A stretch of 64,000 bases of DNA from Halosegnis rubeus (GCF_009184545.1 NZ_QJOW01000003.1:1-64000); one strand, 5' to 3'. Positions 51,405-61,378 are shown, counted from the stretch's first letter. Notes: generated by a model not told the origin, from the sequence alone. Numbers and translations: made by a program.

Positions 51405-52395
51405 ATTGCTGGCTGTCCTCGTGAACGGACGCGAGCGCGACGGCCTCGACGACGAGTGCGACGATGAGCGGTCCGGCGATGAAGCCGATGACGCCGAGCG
51501 AGAGAATGCCGCCGACGAAGCCGACGAAGTAGAGCGTCACGGGGAGGTCCGCGGCGTAGCTGGCGAGCCGCGGCCGAATCACCATATCCGGGACCAGCCC
51601 GATGAGGACGCCGCCGACGACGGCGACGAGGACGGCGCGTCCGATGTTTCCGGCGAGGATGTCGGCGACTGCGAGCACGCCGAGGAGGACTCCTGGCCCG
51701 AGGATGGGGATGAACTGAAGTCCGCCGGCGATGAGCGCGAGCGTGAACGGCGCTGGGTAGCCGAGCGGGAGGAACGTGATGAGCGCGACGAGGAACGTCC
51801 CGGCGGCGGTCGCCGCCTGTAGGATGTAGATGCCGTACAGCGTGTCGCGCATGCGGAGGTGGAACCGCTCGACGATGTCGTGATACCGTCGCGGGACGAC
51901 CGTGAAGACGGTCTGTGAGACCGCACCCGGCCGCAGGAGCAACCCGTAGACGATGAGACTGAACAGGAGGAGTTTCAACCCGAGGACGGGCGCGGCGCTG
52001 GCGGCGCTGACCGCTATCTCGCGGACGACACCGGCGAGCGGCTCAACGAACGTGGCGCGTTCGAGCGTGTAACTGAAGGTGGCAAACTGGACGGTGAACT
52101 CGGAGGGGAACTCGGTGATGAGCGCGATGACGGCGTCGCGACGCCGGTACAGCGAGAACGCCGCCAGCCCGAGTCCGGTGAGGACGATTCCGAAGGCCCC
52201 GACCGCGAGCGCCGCCGCCGACCACCGCCGCGAGAGCCCGCGTCGGCGCAGATACTCCCGCATCGGGTGTAACACGTACGCGACCGTGATCGCGAAGAAG
52301 GCCGTCGTGATGACGGCCCGCAGGAGAAAACCCGCGAGAACGAGCAGTCCGACGAGGATGCCAGCGAGGACGTAGCGGTTGTTCCGGCGGGGCAC
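51394..52395 (-). CDS. AI-2E/PerM family transporter
   Basis: A 333-residue integral membrane protein with about seven or eight transmembrane segments, an N-terminal pair of helices, a soluble central stretch (about 90-150) and the conserved C-terminal IPILGPGVLL region. The family includes exporters linked to AI-2 and sodium/proton antiport; the cargo here is unknown. Confidence 0.87.
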   Translation of the reverse strand: MPRRNNRYVLAGILVGLLVLAGFLLRAVITTAFFAITVAYVLHPMREYLRRRGLSRRWSAAALAVGAFGIVLTGLGLAAFSLYRRRDAVIALITEFPSEFTVQFATFSYTLERATFVEPLAGVVREIAVSAASAAPVLGLKLLLFSLIVYGLLLRPGAVSQTVFTVVPRRYHDIVERFHLRMRDTLYGIYILQAATAAGTFLVALITFLPLGYPAPFTLALIAGGLQFIPILGPGVLLGVLAVADILAGNIGRAVLVAVVGGVLIGLVPDMVIRPRLASYAADLPVTLYFVGFVGGILSLGVIGFIAGPLIVALVVEAVALASVHEDSQQSTF

Positions 52396-52481
52396 GGCTG
52401 TGACTCTCCGCCCCGCGGAGTAACCTTTTGCCCCGGCAGCGAGCCGCGTCGTTTAAGACCACGGAGTGGAACCACTGGGTA

Positions 52482-53618
52482 ATGACAGACGAGCGCGTGA
52501 GCCGGCGGGCGTATCTAGCGACTGCCGGCACGGGAATTGCGATGTTGGCCGGCTGTTCCAGCGGCGGAGACGGAGCCGCACCCGAAGGCGAGACGGCGAC
52601 GGACACGCCGGTCGTGACGGGGACGCCGACGGCGACGCCGGAGTCGCTGTCGGGGACGCTAACCGTCGCGACCTACTCCTCGTGGGTGGAAGACGAGGGC
52701 GCGGCCGGCCCGTGGCTGAAACAGACGTTCGAGGAACGGTACCCCGACGTGACGGTCGAGTACGTGACACCGGACGGCGAGGTGAGCCACTACGTTCAGC
52801 GCAAACAGCAGGGCGCGCCAATCGACGCCGACATGTACGTCGGCTTGAACGTCGACCAGCTGATTACGGCAGACAGCAACCTCGACACCGACTTATTCGA
52901 CACGCCACAGCTGTCGAACGGGCGCAACGTCAAGGACGGTCTCCGGTTCGACCCACAGGGCCGAGCCGTCCCGTACGACACGGGGTACATCTCGGTCGTC
53001 TTCGACGAGTCGGAAGTCCCACGCCCGGAGACGTTCACCGACCTGACGGAGTCGGAGTGGGAAGACGGCCTGCTCGCACAGAACGCCCAGACGGCCGCGA
53101 CGGGCCGGGCGTTCCTACTGTGGACCATCAAGGAGTTCGGCACCGACGGCTATCTGGACTACTGGCGCGACCTGCAGGCGAACGGCGTCACCATCCTCGA
53201 TAGCTGGACCGAGTCGTACAGCAACGCCTACATGAACGGCGAGCGGCCGATGGTCGTCTCCTACTCGACCGACCAGGTGTTCGCCAACCGCTACGACTAC
53301 GACATGACGCGCCACCAGGTCGCCGCGCTCAACGGACAGGGGTACGCCAACCCCGAGGGGATGGCTCGCTTCGCCGGCAGCGACAACTCCGACCTCGCGG
53401 CCGTGTTCATGGACTTCATGCTGACCGCCGAGGCACAGGGCGAAATCGCCGTCCGGAACGTCCAGTTCCCGGCGATTCCCGAGTCAGAGGCGGCGCTCAC
53501 CGAGGAGTTCCAGACGTACGCGAAGGTACCCGACCAGCCGGTGACGTTCACCTACGACGAACTCCAGGGCAGCGTCGAGGATTGGGTCGAAGACTGGGCG
53601 CGAGAGATTGCCCAGTAA
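52482..53618 (+). CDS. thiamine-type ABC transporter substrate-binding lipoprotein
   Basis: A 378-residue extracellular binding protein. The N-terminus SRRAYLATAGTGIAMLAGC combines a twin-arginine signal with a lipobox Cys, so it is exported by Tat and lipid-anchored. A Thr/Pro-rich spacer precedes the binding domain, starting LTVATYSSW. The fold resembles ThiB/TbpA-like iron/thiamine-binding proteins; together with the fused permease and ATPase a thiamine or thiamine-phosphate cargo is likely but not proven. Confidence 0.88.
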   Translation: MTDERVSRRAYLATAGTGIAMLAGCSSGGDGAAPEGETATDTPVVTGTPTATPESLSGTLTVATYSSWVEDEGAAGPWLKQTFEERYPDVTVEYVTPDGEVSHYVQRKQQGAPIDADMYVGLNVDQLITADSNLDTDLFDTPQLSNGRNVKDGLRFDPQGRAVPYDTGYISVVFDESEVPRPETFTDLTESEWEDGLLAQNAQTAATGRAFLLWTIKEFGTDGYLDYWRDLQANGVTILDSWTESYSNAYMNGERPMVVSYSTDQVFANRYDYDMTRHQVAALNGQGYANPEGMARFAGSDNSDLAAVFMDFMLTAEAQGEIAVRNVQFPAIPESEAALTEEFQTYAKVPDQPVTFTYDELQGSVEDWVEDWAREIAQ

Positions 53619-55494
53619 CCGGGTCGCCGCCCCGCTCGCCGGCGTCGCGACGGCCGCGCTGTTGGTGGTGATGTTCTACTACCCCGTCGGGTCGGTGTTG
53701 GCGGAGGCGGTCACCGACGGCGGCGTCACCCTCGCGCCGATTCGGGGCGTGCTCGCCGACGACTTCTACACCGGCGCGCTCGCGGACGCGATTCGGTCGC
53801 CCGCGTCGATACCCGCGGGACTCGCAGGCTGGCTCCTTGCGAGCGCGAGCGACATCGCGAGCGCGCTCGCCGGTCTCGTGGGCACGCTCGTCTCACCGTT
53901 CGAGACTGGACTCCGGAGCTGGCCCGGAGCAGTCCTCGCCGGCGTCGGTGGCGTGCTCGGCGCGCTCGCCGGGGTCGTTCCGGGGTTCGGCTTGTTCGGG
54001 TTCACGGCGTGGCAGGCGCTGCTCTCGACGGTCGCGAGTCTCGCGCTCGGCCTGCCAGGGGCGTACGTGCTCGCGCGCTTCGAGTTCCCCGGCCGCCGGA
54101 CGCTGGAGTCGCTGACGGCCGTCCCGTTCGTGCTCCCCTCCATCATGGTCGCAGTCGGGTTCGTCGCCGCGTTCGGCGTCAACGGCCCCCTCAACCGCGC
54201 GCTCGCCGCGCTCGGTCTCCCGACCGTCGAACTGCTGTTCTCGCTCGAAATCATCATCATCGCCCACGCCTTCTACAACGCGCCGCTGGTGACGCGTATC
54301 GTCGCGGCCGCGTGGGAGAGCGTCGACGCGCGGGCCGTCGAGACCGCGCGCTCGCTGGGTGCCTCGCCGGCCCGGGCGTTCCGCGACGTGGTCGTCCCGC
54401 AACTGCTGCCGGCGGTGGCGACGGGCGCGCTGCTCACCTTCATCTTCACCTTCATGTCGTTTCCCATCGTGCTCGCGCTCGGCGGCCTGGAGTACGCGAC
54501 CGTCGAGGTGTGGCTCTACAACCGCGTCGGCCAACTCGACATCCAGGAAGCCGCGGTGCTCGCGGTGCTCGAGACCGTCGTCTCGCTCGGACTCACCTAC
54601 GCGTATCTCCGGTACGAGGCCGCGACGAGCCGTGGCGACCGCGTCAGTTCGCCGCTGGACCGCGACCCCCTCGTCCGGTTCGACGCGAAGCGGGTCGCGC
54701 TCGCCGGCTACGGCGTCGTCGTCGCGGGCGTCTTCCTCCTGCCCATCGTGAGCATGCTCGCCGCCAGCGTCACCAGCCCCGAGGGGCTGACGCTGCGCTA
54801 CTATCGGTTCCTGCTCGAACGGGGCGCGGAGGCGACGAGCGCGCAGGTGAGTCCCACTCTCGCGGTGCGCAACAGCCTGTTGTTTGGGGCCGGCACCCTG
54901 CTCCTCGCGGTCCCGATGGGCGTGCTGTTGGCGCTGGCCTCGACCCGGGAGGGTCGACTGGCCCGCGCGGTCGGCGTGCTCTCGATGGCTCCCTTCGCCG
55001 TCTCCGGAGTCGTCGTCGGACTGGGCCTGCTCCAGACGCTCGTCTTCGGGACGACGGTGCTCGGCCACCGCATCGTCGTCGGGGGACCGCTCGCCATCGT
55101 CGCGGCCCACGCCGTCGGCGCGTACCCGTTCGTCGTCAGGAACGTCGCCCCCCTGCTCGCGGGGTTAGACCGTCGGCTCGTGGAATCGGCGCGCGCGCTC
55201 GGCGCGACGCGAAACCGTGCGCTACTCGATATCGAACTCCCGCTGGTCGCGCCGGGCATCGCGGCGGGCGCGGCGTTCGCGTTCGCCATCTCCATCGGCG
55301 AGTTCGACTCGACGGTGCTGCTGGCGTCGGCGAGCGGATCGGACACGAGTCTCTACACCATGCCCGTCGCCGTCGAGCGGTTCCTCGGCAAACAGACGCT
55401 CGGCCGTCCGACCGCGATGGGGTCTGTGTTGCTCGCGGTGACGGCCGGTGCCTTCATCGTTATCGACCGCGTCGGAGGCCGATACCGTGAGTAG
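53608..55494 (+). CDS. ABC transporter permease with two fused membrane domains (ThiP-like)
   Basis: A 628-residue permease with two binding-protein-dependent transport domains, each containing the EAA loop that contacts the ATPase (AVETARSLGASPARAF in the first and VESARALGATRNRALL in the second). About 12 transmembrane helices. The single-chain double permease is the ThiP arrangement. The start is a TTG overlapping the binding-protein gene by 11 nt, because later Met codons would cut into the first helix. The ATPase gene begins within its last codons. Confidence 0.9.
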   Translation: MPSNRVAAPLAGVATAALLVVMFYYPVGSVLAEAVTDGGVTLAPIRGVLADDFYTGALADAIRSPASIPAGLAGWLLASASDIASALAGLVGTLVSPFETGLRSWPGAVLAGVGGVLGALAGVVPGFGLFGFTAWQALLSTVASLALGLPGAYVLARFEFPGRRTLESLTAVPFVLPSIMVAVGFVAAFGVNGPLNRALAALGLPTVELLFSLEIIIIAHAFYNAPLVTRIVAAAWESVDARAVETARSLGASPARAFRDVVVPQLLPAVATGALLTFIFTFMSFPIVLALGGLEYATVEVWLYNRVGQLDIQEAAVLAVLETVVSLGLTYAYLRYEAATSRGDRVSSPLDRDPLVRFDAKRVALAGYGVVVAGVFLLPIVSMLAASVTSPEGLTLRYYRFLLERGAEATSAQVSPTLAVRNSLLFGAGTLLLAVPMGVLLALASTREGRLARAVGVLSMAPFAVSGVVVGLGLLQTLVFGTTVLGHRIVVGGPLAIVAAHAVGAYPFVVRNVAPLLAGLDRRLVESARALGATRNRALLDIELPLVAPGIAAGAAFAFAISIGEFDSTVLLASASGSDTSLYTMPVAVERFLGKQTLGRPTAMGSVLLAVTAGAFIVIDRVGGRYRE

Positions 55495-56488
55495 TCTCTC
55501 GCTTTCGGGCGTCTCGAAGCGCTACGGCGACGCAGTCGCCCTCTCGGACGTGAGCCTGACCGTCGAGGACGGCGAGTTCTTCACCCTCGTCGGTCCCTCG
55601 GGGTGTGGGAAGACCACGACCCTCCGGACGATTGCCGGCTTCGAGACCCCAACTGAGGGGACCGTCGCCTTCGGCGGCGAGGCGATGGGTACCACCCCGC
55701 CCGAGGAGCGCAGCGTCGGCGTCGTCTTCCAGCAGTACGCCCTCTTTCCCCACTTGAGCGTGGGCGAGAACATCGCCTACGGCCTGCAATTTACCGACCA
55801 CCCAGACCCCGACGCGCGGGTCGGGGAACTGCTCGACCTCGTGGGACTCGACGGCTTCCGCGACCGCGAGCCGGGCGAGCTGTCCGGAGGTCAACAACAA
55901 CGGGTCGCGCTCGCTCGCGCGCTCGCCCCCGAACCCGACGTGCTTCTGCTCGATGAACCGATGAGCGCGCTGGACGCGCGGCTCCGCCAGCGCCTCCGCA
56001 GAGAGGTGCGGGCCATCCAGCGCGACCTCGGCGTGACGACCGTCTACGTCACCCACGACCAGGCCGAGGCGCTCGCCGTCTCCGACCGCGTCGCCGTCTT
56101 TTCCGACGGGAAACTCGAGCAGGTCGGGACGCCACAGGCGGTGTACCGAAATCCGGAGACCCGGTTCGTCGCGGAGTTCGTCGGCGAGAACAACGTCTTC
56201 GAGGGGGAGATACGCGACGGTGAGTTCTCGATTGGCGACGAGCGGGTCCCCGTCGACGCCCCCGACGGTCCGGCGACGGTGTGTCTGCGCCCGGACTCGC
56301 TCTCGGTCGGCGCGGGCGAGTACGCGCTCACCGGGACGGTGACGGACGCGGAGTTCCTCGGCTCGTCGGTGCGGGTCGCGCTGGCGTGGGAAAACAGGGA
56401 ACTGACGGTCCAGACCGAGACGGTGCCCGCGGTCGGCGACCGGCTGACGGTCGCCTTCGACCACACGGACCTCGTGGTCGTCGGCTGA
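55487..56488 (+). CDS. ABC transporter ATP-binding protein (ThiQ/PotA-like)
   Basis: A 333-residue ATPase. Walker A GPSGCGKTTT, Q-loop FQQYALFPHLSV, signature LSGGQQQRVALARAL, Walker B LLLDEPMSALD and H-loop VTHDQAEAL. A C-terminal TOBE-type domain (about 240-330) is present. Start is GTG, overlapping the permease by 8 nt, so the three genes form one tightly coupled operon. The longer TOBE-bearing form is closer to PotA/FbpC than to short bacterial ThiQ, so cargo remains uncertain. Confidence 0.92.
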   Translation: MSSLSLSGVSKRYGDAVALSDVSLTVEDGEFFTLVGPSGCGKTTTLRTIAGFETPTEGTVAFGGEAMGTTPPEERSVGVVFQQYALFPHLSVGENIAYGLQFTDHPDPDARVGELLDLVGLDGFRDREPGELSGGQQQRVALARALAPEPDVLLLDEPMSALDARLRQRLRREVRAIQRDLGVTTVYVTHDQAEALAVSDRVAVFSDGKLEQVGTPQAVYRNPETRFVAEFVGENNVFEGEIRDGEFSIGDERVPVDAPDGPATVCLRPDSLSVGAGEYALTGTVTDAEFLGSSVRVALAWENRELTVQTETVPAVGDRLTVAFDHTDLVVVG

Positions 56489-57349
56489 TTACTCGACGAG
56501 TCGCTCGATTTCGGTGACGAGGATGTCGCTCGCGCCGGCCGCCTTCAGACTCGTGATGGTCTCGAACACCTCGCGCTCGTTGACGACGACGTGGACGGCG
56601 ACCATCTCGTCGCCGTTGTCGCGGTCGTCCTGGATGTCCATGACCGTCGGCCCGCCCATCCCGGGAATCACGCCCTCAACGTCGGTTAGCTTCTTGCGCG
56701 GGACGTTCATCATGAGATAGCGCTTCCCGTCGGCGGTGAGCACGGATTCGAGCGCCGTCGCGACCTGCTGGACCTTCGGGTCCTCGGCGACGGTCTCGGT
56801 CGCAAAGAGGTGGACCGACGACTGGAGCACCTCGTCCACGATGGCCAGGCGGTTCATCCGGAGGGTCGTCCCGGTGGAGGTGATGTCGATGATGGCGTCG
56901 GCGATCTCGACGTGCGGGGTGAGCTCCGTCGCGCCCGACACCTCGACGATTTCGGGGGAGACGGGCTTGTCCGCGAAGTAGTCGCGGGCGATGTTGGGGA
57001 ACTCGGTTGCGACCGTCCCGTTGGCGAGGGCGTCGACGCTCTCGATGTCGCCGTCTTCGGGCGCTGCGAGGACAAGTCGGCAGCGACCGAAGTCCAGATC
57101 GAGCAGGTCGACGAGGTCGACGTTCGACTCCTTCACCTGGTCGAGACCGGTGATGCCGAGCGCGGCGGCTCCGTCGTCGACGTACTCGGGGATGTCGGCG
57201 GCGCGAGCGAACAGCACGGACACGTCGGGGTCGACGGTATCGGCGTAGAGCTTGCGGTCCGCACCGCCCTCGATGTGGAGCCCGGCGCGTTCCAGCAGTT
57301 CGACGGCTGGGTCGTGAAGACGGCCCTTGTTGGGCACGGCGATTCGCAT
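56489..57349 (-). CDS. hisG: ATP phosphoribosyltransferase, long form
   Basis: A 286-residue HisG, the first enzyme of histidine synthesis, joining ATP and PRPP. The catalytic domain starts [18 protein letters not shown] and includes the PRPP-binding loop in [12 protein letters not shown]. The C-terminal about 75-residue regulatory domain (ACT-like, histidine-binding) marks the long HisZ-independent form. Other his genes are not adjacent. The start MRIAVPN was preferred over the Met two codons earlier. Confidence 0.95.
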   Translation of the reverse strand: MRIAVPNKGRLHDPAVELLERAGLHIEGGADRKLYADTVDPDVSVLFARAADIPEYVDDGAAALGITGLDQVKESNVDLVDLLDLDFGRCRLVLAAPEDGDIESVDALANGTVATEFPNIARDYFADKPVSPEIVEVSGATELTPHVEIADAIIDITSTGTTLRMNRLAIVDEVLQSSVHLFATETVAEDPKVQQVATALESVLTADGKRYLMMNVPRKKLTDVEGVIPGMGGPTVMDIQDDRDNGDEMVAVHVVVNEREVFETITSLKAAGASDILVTEIERLVE

Positions 57350-57440
57350 ACCCACCGTTCAGCCCCCCTCCCTCTTCCGCTTGTCGCCACGCGACGAGCG
57401 GAACCGTGAGCTTTGAGCGGCCGCCGCGAGTACCCCGGGT

Positions 57441-58724
57441 ATGACACTCCTCGTGACCGGTGGGCGCATCCTCCGACCGGACCACACCGTCGAGCGCGCG
57501 GACGTTCGTATCGACACCGACGGCGACATCGACGCAATCGGCGATCTCGAACGGACCGAGCGCGACCAACCCCTCGACGCCGAAGGTGGACTCGTCACGC
57601 CCGGATTCGTCAACGCCCACGGCCACGCCGCGATGACCCTACTCCGTGGATACGCCGACGACAAGCCGCTCGACGCGTGGCTCCAAGAGGACATCTGGCC
57701 GACCGAAGCCGAACTCGGTCCCGAGGATATCGCCGCCGGCGCGCGGCTCGCGGCCGTCGAGATGATTCGCTCGGGCACGACCGCGTTCGCGGACATGTAC
57801 TTCCACGTCCCCGAGTTGGTCGACGTTATCGACGAGGCCGGCCTGCGTGCACGCGTCGGCCACGGCGTCGTCACCGTCGGGAAAGACGAGGCTGCCGCCG
57901 AGGCCGACGTGCAGGAAGCCCTCGACATCGCCGCCGAGTACGACGGAGCCGCGGACGGTCGGGTTCGGACTGCCGTGATGCCACACGCCACACACACCGT
58001 CGACACCGACTCGCTCGAACGGCTCGTCGCCGGCGCACAGGAGCGCGGCGTCCCCCTCCATTTCCACTTCAACGAGACCGAGTCGTACCTCGACCCCGAC
58101 GGGACCGGGGAACGACCCGGCGCGTACGCCGACCGACTCGACCTGCTCGGGGACTCGGCGTGGGCCGCCCACGGCGTTCACCTGACCGATGAGGAAATCG
58201 ACCGGCTCGCCGACACCGGGACCGCTGTCGTTCACTGTCCGGCTTCGAACATGAAACTCGCCTCCGGGCTTGCACCGGTCGAACGGCTGCGCGAGGCGGG
58301 CGTGACGGTCGCGCTCGGTACCGACGGCGCGGCCTCGAACAACGACCTCGACATGTTCGGCGAGATGCGCGACGCCGCGATGGTCGGGAAGCTGGCCGCG
58401 GACGACGCGAGTGCCGTTCCCGCGAGCGCGGTCGTCGAGATGGCGACGCAGGCGGGAGCAGACGCACTCGGCCTTCCCGGGGGGAAAATTGCGGAGGGCG
58501 AGCCGGCGGATCTCGCCGTCGTCGACCTCTCGGGTGCCCATCTGACGCCGGAACACGACCTCGTGAGCCACCTCGCGTACGCGGCCCGCGGCAGCGACGT
58601 GCGCCACACAGTCTGTGACGGCAAGGTGTTGCTGCGCGACGGCGAGCTACTGACGCTCGACCCCGCGACCGCGAAACGCGAGGCCGAAGAACGTGCACGG
58701 GAGGCCGTCGAGCGGGCGTCGTGA
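57441..58724 (+). CDS. 5'-methylthioadenosine/S-adenosylhomocysteine deaminase family amidohydrolase
   Basis: A 427-residue metal-dependent amidohydrolase. The first metal motif is GFVNAHGHAAMTLLRG, followed by LQEDIWP, HFHFNETE, AHGVHL and LGTDGAASNNDLDMF, the set typical of MTA/SAH deaminases (MtaD, and DadD in methanogens). It is encoded just before AhcY with a 43-nt gap. Likely substrates are S-adenosylhomocysteine, MTA or 5'-deoxyadenosine. Start MTLLVTGG. Confidence 0.9.
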   Translation: MTLLVTGGRILRPDHTVERADVRIDTDGDIDAIGDLERTERDQPLDAEGGLVTPGFVNAHGHAAMTLLRGYADDKPLDAWLQEDIWPTEAELGPEDIAAGARLAAVEMIRSGTTAFADMYFHVPELVDVIDEAGLRARVGHGVVTVGKDEAAAEADVQEALDIAAEYDGAADGRVRTAVMPHATHTVDTDSLERLVAGAQERGVPLHFHFNETESYLDPDGTGERPGAYADRLDLLGDSAWAAHGVHLTDEEIDRLADTGTAVVHCPASNMKLASGLAPVERLREAGVTVALGTDGAASNNDLDMFGEMRDAAMVGKLAADDASAVPASAVVEMATQAGADALGLPGGKIAEGEPADLAVVDLSGAHLTPEHDLVSHLAYAARGSDVRHTVCDGKVLLRDGELLTLDPATAKREAEERAREAVERAS

Positions 58725-58767
58725 GCCGCTTCGGTAGCGTTTAGGCCGCCGCAGTGATACGCAGCGT

Positions 58768-60063
58768 ATGAGCACACCGACGACGGAGTACGACTCCATC
58801 CGGGCGCGTCTCGACGACCCCGAGACGGCAATCGAAGACGGCCACCGGAAAATCGAGTGGGCGCGAGAACACATGCCTATCCTCCATGAACTCCGCGGGG
58901 AGTTCGAGCGCGACCAGCCGCTTTCCGGCGAGACGGTCGGCATGGCGATGCACGTCGAGGCGAAGACGGCCGCCCTGACCGAACTGCTCGCCGCCGGCGG
59001 CGCGGAGGTAGCTATCACCGGCTGCAATCCGCTCTCGACGCACGACGACGTGAGCGCGGCCCTCGACTCGCAGGAGGGAATCACGTCTTACGCCGAGCGC
59101 GGCGTCGACGACGACGCCTACTACGCAGCTATCGAGGCCGTCATCGGCCACGAGCCGACCATCACCGTCGACGACGGGATGGACATGATCGCGGCTATCC
59201 ACCAGGACTACCCGGACCTCATCGACACCATCGTCGGCGGCTGTGAGGAGACGACGACGGGCGTCCACCGGCTGCGCGCGATGGACGAGGACGGTGAGCT
59301 TCGCTACCCCGTCTTCGCCGTCAACGACACGCCGATGAAACGCCAGTTCGACAACGTCCACGGGACGGGCGAGGCGTCGCTCGCGAACATCGCCATGACG
59401 ACGAACCTCTCGTACGCCGGCAAGACGGTCGTCGTCGCCGGCTACGGCGACTGCGGCCGCGGCGTCGCCAAGAAGGCGAAGGGCCAGAACGCCCACGTCA
59501 TCGTCACGGAGGTCGACCCGCGGCGCGCGCTCGAAGCCCACATGGAGGGGTACGAGGTCACGAACATGACCGACGCCGCCGCCAGGGGCGACGTGTTCAT
59601 CACCACGACCGGCAACCGCGATATCATCACCGACGACCACTTCCCGGAGATGAAAGACGGGGTCGTGCTCGCGAACGCCGGCCACTTCGACGTGGAGGTC
59701 AACCTCGACCAGCTCGAGGAGTTAGCCGTCGAGACGCGTGAGGCTCGCGAGGGCGTACAGGCCTACGAACTCGCCGACGGCCGCCGCATCAACGTGCTCG
59801 CGGAGGGGCGACTCGTCAACCTCGCCAGCCCGGTCGCGCTCGGCCACCCGGTCGAGATTATGGACCAGAGCTTCGGCATCCAGGCCGTCGCCGTGCGCGA
59901 GCTCGTGGAGAACGGCGAGAGCTACGAGGCCGGCGTCCACGACGTGCCCGACGCACTCGACCGCGAGGTCGCGGAGACGAAGCTCGAAGCGGAAGACATC
60001 ACGCTCGACACGCTCACCGACGAGCAGCGCGAGTACATGGGGTCGTGGGACCACGGAACCTGA
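58768..60063 (+). CDS. ahcY: adenosylhomocysteinase
   Basis: A 431-residue NAD-containing enzyme that splits S-adenosylhomocysteine to adenosine and homocysteine. The NAD-binding motif VVAGYGDCGRGVAKKAKG is in the middle, and MAMHVEAKTAALTELL and ITGCNPLSTHDDV are typical N-terminal segments. The C-terminal tail lacks the long Lys-Tyr extension of bacterial/eukaryotic enzymes, as usual in archaea. Given the adjacent deaminase, S-inosylhomocysteine, reported as substrate of the methanogen homologue, is a possible alternative. The IS element inserted 70 nt downstream. Confidence 0.95.
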   Translation: MSTPTTEYDSIRARLDDPETAIEDGHRKIEWAREHMPILHELRGEFERDQPLSGETVGMAMHVEAKTAALTELLAAGGAEVAITGCNPLSTHDDVSAALDSQEGITSYAERGVDDDAYYAAIEAVIGHEPTITVDDGMDMIAAIHQDYPDLIDTIVGGCEETTTGVHRLRAMDEDGELRYPVFAVNDTPMKRQFDNVHGTGEASLANIAMTTNLSYAGKTVVVAGYGDCGRGVAKKAKGQNAHVIVTEVDPRRALEAHMEGYEVTNMTDAAARGDVFITTTGNRDIITDDHFPEMKDGVVLANAGHFDVEVNLDQLEELAVETREAREGVQAYELADGRRINVLAEGRLVNLASPVALGHPVEIMDQSFGIQAVAVRELVENGESYEAGVHDVPDALDREVAETKLEAEDITLDTLTDEQREYMGSWDHGT

Positions 60064-60114
60064 CGGCTACGAACTGACCGGTTCGCCGGATCCGAACGTC
60101 GCACCGTTCACGAG

Positions 60115-60195
60115 GACGAACACGACCGCCAGTGACTTCCTCCCCACCCTACTCGCTCACCGCTGACGCGGTTCGCTTCTTGAGGGTGGGGCTTC
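60115..60195 (-). ncRNA. candidate omegaRNA 3' part: scaffold hairpin plus guide
   Basis: On the tnpB strand CCCCACCCT (complement of 60183-60191) pairs perfectly with AGGGTGGGG (complement of 60142-60150), with an inner ACCGC-GTCA-GCGGT stem at 60159-60172. GAGGAAGTCA then marks the right end, so the guide would be the flanking DNA at about 60115-60132, which is host sequence downstream of ahcY. TnpB elements generate such RNAs from their 3' end, and sense transcripts overlapping tnpB ends have been reported in Halobacterium. Expression here is inferred. Confidence 0.6.
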
Positions 60196-61378
60196 CTGCT
60201 TCCACGACGCGCTTTGCAGACACCGAATCGGTGTCCGTAGGGAGCGCAGTCTCCACAGGCGTTGATTCGGGACAGCCCGTCCCTACTTGTTCGAGACCGC
60301 GAGAACGGATGTTCCACGACGCATTCGCGTCTCTGTCTGCCTCAAACCCACACGACGGACACGAATGCTCGCGTACCCACAACGGTTTATCCGTCTCGAC
60401 GCCACATGACGCGCACTCTTTGGTCGTGCCTCGGGGGTCCACGGCGACGAAGTGCGTTCCTTCCCGCTCGCACTTGTATTCGAGCATTCGCAGGAACGTC
60501 CCCCATGAGGCTCCGGCGCGGTTCCGAGAGTTGCCCGGAAGTTCGACCAGTCCCTTCGCGTCCAAGTCCTCGACCGCCACGAGGTCGTACTCGCGGGCGT
60601 AGTACGCCGAGAGTTTGTGCAAGAAGTCTCGACGCTTGCGCTTCAGGTCAGCGTGGCGTCGAGCGACCGTCTTGCGCTGTTCCTCCCAATTGTTCGAGCC
60701 GTGTTCCTTCCGTGAGAGGTTTGCTTGAGCGCGTTCCAACCGTTCGCGTTCGTCGGAAAGGTCAGGCGACTCGACGGCAGTCCCGTCACTGTCGTGGACG
60801 TATTTTAGGATACCCACGTCGATACCAACAGCGTCAGTCACCTCGTCGGGCTTCTCGGGCGGGTCGTCGGGAGTTTCAACGCCAAGGATGGCGGACCACT
60901 TACCGGTGGGTTCGCGTTTGACCGTGACGGTCTTGATAGTGGCGCCTTCGGGGAGGTCGCGGTGGAACGTGATGGGGATGTCACCAATCTTCGAGAGCCA
61001 CAGTCGGGTCCGGCCACTCGTGTTTTTGAGTTTGAAGCCAGACTGACTATATGTGAACGATTGATACTCGCCCGGTGCTTTCCACTTCAACTCCCCGACG
61101 CTGTAGCCGTTCTGCTTCCGGCCTTTGAGCGTCGATAGGTTGTCGTACAACCGCTGGACGACTTTCTGCAAAACCTTCGAGTGAACGTCTCGCAGGTCGG
61201 CCCACCAGTCTTTCAGGTCCGGCAGACGCTTCTGCTCGGAGTACGACGACGTATCATCGTGTCTATTGAGACGGTGGAGGAAATGGTTGTAGACCTGCCT
61301 ACAGGTATCGACAGTCCACGCTAATCGCTCGCGGAGGTCGTCAGACGGGTTTAGCCGATACCTGTAGTTGTAGTTCAT
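60149..61378 (-). CDS. tnpB: TnpB RNA-guided nuclease (OrfB family)
   Basis: A 409-residue full-length TnpB. The N-terminal helix-turn-helix region begins MNYNYRYRLNPSDDLRERL. The RuvC acidic triad is intact: Asp187 in VGIDVG, Glu270 in VAVEDLD and Asp350 in DRDANAS. The zinc finger has Cys322, Cys325, Cys340 and Cys343. TnpB proteins cut DNA matching the guide next to a short target-adjacent motif, keeping the element in place. It starts immediately after the partner gene's stop. Its last codons are also the omegaRNA hairpin. Confidence 0.95.
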   Translation of the reverse strand: MNYNYRYRLNPSDDLRERLAWTVDTCRQVYNHFLHRLNRHDDTSSYSEQKRLPDLKDWWADLRDVHSKVLQKVVQRLYDNLSTLKGRKQNGYSVGELKWKAPGEYQSFTYSQSGFKLKNTSGRTRLWLSKIGDIPITFHRDLPEGATIKTVTVKREPTGKWSAILGVETPDDPPEKPDEVTDAVGIDVGILKYVHDSDGTAVESPDLSDERERLERAQANLSRKEHGSNNWEEQRKTVARRHADLKRKRRDFLHKLSAYYAREYDLVAVEDLDAKGLVELPGNSRNRAGASWGTFLRMLEYKCEREGTHFVAVDPRGTTKECASCGVETDKPLWVREHSCPSCGFEADRDANASWNIRSRGLEQVGTGCPESTPVETALPTDTDSVSAKRVVEAGSPTLKKRTASAVSE

